In this document: positions 62,177 through 64,000 of the stretch, piece by piece
How positions within the stretch are numbered: position 1 is the stretch's first letter
Layout of the letters: each line of letters begins with the position of its first letter
Assembly: GCA_944376065.1 (NCBI GenBank)
Contig: CALWBL010000001.1
Coordinates: 372,001-436,000 of the forward strand
From: an uncultured Butyricicoccus sp.
GTDB lineage: Bacteria; Bacillota; Clostridia; Oscillospirales; Butyricicoccaceae
DNA length: 64,000 nucleotides
Direction: 5' to 3'
Notes under the pieces: generated by a model
Database searches by the model: none
Told to the model about the DNA's origin: nothing
The model's input: only the letters and a program-made list of their open reading frames with translations
Program-made: the position numbers and the translations under genes

Positions 62177-63313
62177 ATGAAAGTAATGATTTTATCGGTA
62201 ACTGCTGGCTTTGGACACCATGCCACTGCTAAAGCTGTTGGGGATATGCTTAAAAGTAAAGGTGCAGAAGTCCGCATACTAGATGTTTATGAATATATAA
62301 ACCGAATTGTAAAAGGCACCATAGATAAAGGCTATCTATTTTCATCTAAGCACACAAAAGAACTTTATCGTTTAGTTTATGCTCTCGCTGAAAATCACGG
62401 CTCAAGCTATTTTACAACCCCTATAAGCATACTCAGTATTGTAAATGCTCTTGGTGCATCTAAATTTGCACGTGTAGTTACAAACTTTGACCCTGATGTA
62501 CTTGTATGTACTCATATATTTGCAGCACAACTCATAAATGAAATTAAAAAACGCGGTTTGCTTTCTATTCGCACAATAGGTATTATAACAGACTACACTA
62601 TTCACCCATATTGGGAAAATGTACCATATATTGATTATATAGTAACGGCAAGTGAGCTTTTACATCATCGCTCTTTAAAGCGTGGAATTACCGCTGACCG
62701 ATTACTGCATTTTGGTATTCCTATTCACCCTAAGTTCAGCAAACAAATTTCTCGCAAGGATGCCTGTGATGAGCTTGGTATAGACCCGAACCGACCAACT
62801 ATACTTATGATGGGCGGTAGTATGGGTTATTCAAACCACAAAAAAATAATTCAGAGTTTACTTACTATTGGAATGGATTTTCAAATGCTTGTTGTATGCG
62901 GCAACAATAAAAAGCAATATAAAAATCTTATTGAAACCCTTGATGAATATAATGGTAAATCATCTATATATCCATATGGATTTGTTACTAATGTTGAAGT
63001 TATGATGAGTGCATCAGATTGTATTATCACTAAACCAGGCGGACTTACTGTATCAGAAGCACTTGCCAAAAACTTGCCTATGATTTTGGTAAATCCTATC
63101 CCAGGGCATGAGGAGCGAAATGTTGAATTTCTACTTAATAATGGCATCTCGCTTTACGTGACAAAAACATTCCCTGTTGATGAAGCTGTATACCATTTGT
63201 TTCATAGCCCTGCAAGATTAGAAAGCATAAGAAAGACTATGAGTGAAGTTGCTCACCCCGACGCAACAAAACAGCTTTGTCACTTTATTATGCAGATGCC
63301 TTCAGAAAAGTAA
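62177..63313 (+). CDS. UgtP/MGDG-synthase-like glycosyltransferase
   Basis: 378 residues, GT-B fold. The N-terminal part begins VMILSVTAGFGHHATAKAVGD (acceptor loop, GxGHxxAA-like) and has TDYTIHPYWENVPYIDYIVTASE; the C-terminal half has ILMMGGSMGYSN and the donor-binding end TKPGGLTVSEALAKNLPMILVNPIPGHEERN. Probably transfers a sugar from UDP to diacylglycerol (glycolipid or lipoteichoic anchor synthesis), though other lipids are possible. AAGGAGA stands upstream of the ATG at 62177. Confidence 0.88.
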   Translation: MKVMILSVTAGFGHHATAKAVGDMLKSKGAEVRILDVYEYINRIVKGTIDKGYLFSSKHTKELYRLVYALAENHGSSYFTTPISILSIVNALGASKFARVVTNFDPDVLVCTHIFAAQLINEIKKRGLLSIRTIGIITDYTIHPYWENVPYIDYIVTASELLHHRSLKRGITADRLLHFGIPIHPKFSKQISRKDACDELGIDPNRPTILMMGGSMGYSNHKKIIQSLLTIGMDFQMLVVCGNNKKQYKNLIETLDEYNGKSSIYPYGFVTNVEVMMSASDCIITKPGGLTVSEALAKNLPMILVNPIPGHEERNVEFLLNNGISLYVTKTFPVDEAVYHLFHSPARLESIRKTMSEVAHPDATKQLCHFIMQMPSEK

Positions 63314-63318
63314 ACATT

Positions 63319-63350
63319 AAAGGCGAGCTTTTAAAAGCCCGCCTTTTTTA
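63319..63350. terminator. Bidirectional terminator
   Basis: AAAGGCG-GCTTTTAAAAGC-CGCCTTT with an A/C mismatch in mid-stem and T-run on the right, between the convergent glycosyltransferase and 3D-domain genes. Confidence 0.8.
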
Positions 63351-64000
63351 TCACTTATTCATCACATAAACATTTGCATTTGCCACGCCAAGAGAATAAC
63401 AACGGTCATGGTCATTCAAATAAATATCAATTTTATTCTTCTTAATAGCTCCGCCAGTATCCTCTGCAATGAAAGAACCAAATCCCTCGATAAACACTTC
63501 ACTTCCGAGCGGGATAACACTTGGGTCTACTGCAATTGTGCGACCCTCTGTGCATGTAGTACCAGTTGCGGTGCTATTGCCATAGCCACCGCTGCACAGC
63601 TCACAAGCACAGTAAAAAGTCAGTTTAAAGTTACCTAGTGCTGTACCGTTTGCAATAATTGACTGATCCGCTGTATAATCCTGTGAGTAAGCAACAACAC
63701 GTTCATAATTAGGCTTATATGGATTTGCTGCCTGAATGGCTGCAAGCTCCTCTGCCTTCTTTGCCTCTTCAATAGCTGCCTGACGAGCTGCAAGCTCCTC
63801 ACGAGCACGAACCATTTCTTCTGTTGTACGAACTAAACCAATAGCAACTTGTTCATTAGATGAAATCATGCCAATAGTAGCTACTGATGTATCTGCCGCT
63901 GGAATATTGGAAGAGATAGTAGCAAGTGCATCGTGTGCTGACGCTGAGCTAATGCCTAAAGTTGCACACAATGCAATAGCTGGTAGACAAAGCAAACTTT
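63351..64000 (-). CDS. Exported 3D-domain (RlpA-like double-psi beta-barrel) protein, 5' end cut
   Basis: About 216 codons are visible; the gene runs off the right edge, since the frame is open there and the first residues seen (LLCLPAIALCATLGISSASA) are only the hydrophobic part and cleavage site of a signal peptide. Next comes an Ala/Glu-rich helix (about 55-95), then the 3D domain with CACELCSGG, GRTIAVDPSVIPLGSEVFIEGFG, and AEDTGGAIKKNKIDIYL, three conserved Asp. This domain resembles MltA/Rpf-like wall enzymes and YabE/YocH-type muralytic proteins. Role: probably cell-wall turnover. Confidence 0.87.
   Translation of the reverse strand, partial: SLLCLPAIALCATLGISSASAHDALATISSNIPAADTSVATIGMISSNEQVAIGLVRTTEEMVRAREELAARQAAIEEAKKAEELAAIQAANPYKPNYERVVAYSQDYTADQSIIANGTALGNFKLTFYCACELCSGGYGNSTATGTTCTEGRTIAVDPSVIPLGSEVFIEGFGSFIAEDTGGAIKKNKIDIYLNDHDRCYSLGVANANVYVMNK

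Noticed and set aside
1..64000. CRISPR arrays, insertion sequences, prophage or integrative elements
   Set aside because: No regularly spaced repeats, transposase, integrase or phage structural genes were seen; the few repeats are terminators and the duplicated tRNA cassette.

Overview
The window looks like chromosome of a low-GC, endospore-forming member of the Clostridia, most likely an Oscillospirales/Ruminococcaceae-type anaerobe. The grounds are Spo0A, SpoIVB, GPR, SpoIIP, a GerA-type receptor, YabP, YabQ and SpoVB, together with Firmicutes gene orders such as gdpP-rplI-dnaB, recJ-rel-dtd, lepA-hemW, spoIVB-spo0A and yabP-yabQ-divIC-yabR. Assignment to order or genus is inference. Nearly all of the sequence is core chromosome. 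I see no insertion sequence, prophage, CRISPR array or transfer module.

Layout. 1-6.9 kb: gdpP-rplI-dnaB-tilS-hpt-ftsH (minus; ftsH runs off the left edge). 7.1-8.7 kb: a VOC enzyme and a small SLH protein (plus). 8.8-13.8 kb: a sporulation/germination block gpr-spoIIP-gerA-gerC-gerB behind a sigma-G-like promoter, with unusually short GerC and GerB. 13.9-14.3 kb: rpsT. 14.4-19.1 kb: lepA-hemW-ACT-DUF711. 19.2-21.2 kb: spoIVB and spo0A, with a 0A box upstream of spo0A. 21.5-24.9 kb: a SLOG protein, a small acidic protein, two identical tRNA-Pro cassettes, a YigZ-family gene, hflX and rpmE. 25-28.9 kb: a TrkH/KtrB K+ channel subunit and an MBOAT plus AlgJ-like O-acetylation pair. 29-34.1 kb: rpmG-secE-nusG-rplK-rplA, then sstT, then rplJ-rplL, with ribosomal-protein leaders. 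34.4-38.3 kb: ruvX, hpf, an orphan fumarase alpha subunit overlapping an amidohydrolase, a candidate small RNA and an S1-domain gene. 38.3-42.4 kb: spoVB-mazG-hup-rqcP and yabP-yabQ-divIC. 42.5-52.6 kb: a zinc-ribbon protein, a nucleoside kinase-like protein, hemZ, an MBL hydrolase, dtd, rel, recJ, a split lysO and rpe. 53-64 kb: purL behind a leader terminator, a large SLH/X2 surface protein, a YlmH-type protein, birA, niaR, a glycosyltransferase and a 3D-domain protein cut by the right edge.

How it fits together. The genes cover replication and translation housekeeping, second messengers (c-di-AMP breakdown by GdpP, (p)ppGpp by Rel), the sporulation decision (Spo0A), the sigma-K checkpoint (SpoIVB), engulfment (SpoIIP), cortex genes (YabP/YabQ/SpoVB), and germination (GPR, Ger). 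Two SLH proteins and an MBOAT/AlgJ pair suggest a decorated cell surface.

Most interesting items: a roughly 92-nt promoter-to-terminator transcription unit with no convincing ORF at 37674-37765; a minimal germinant receptor; a run of hairpins at 14274-14445; and the terminator-bearing leaders of purL and rpmG. All calls come from reading the sequence; no database search was run.
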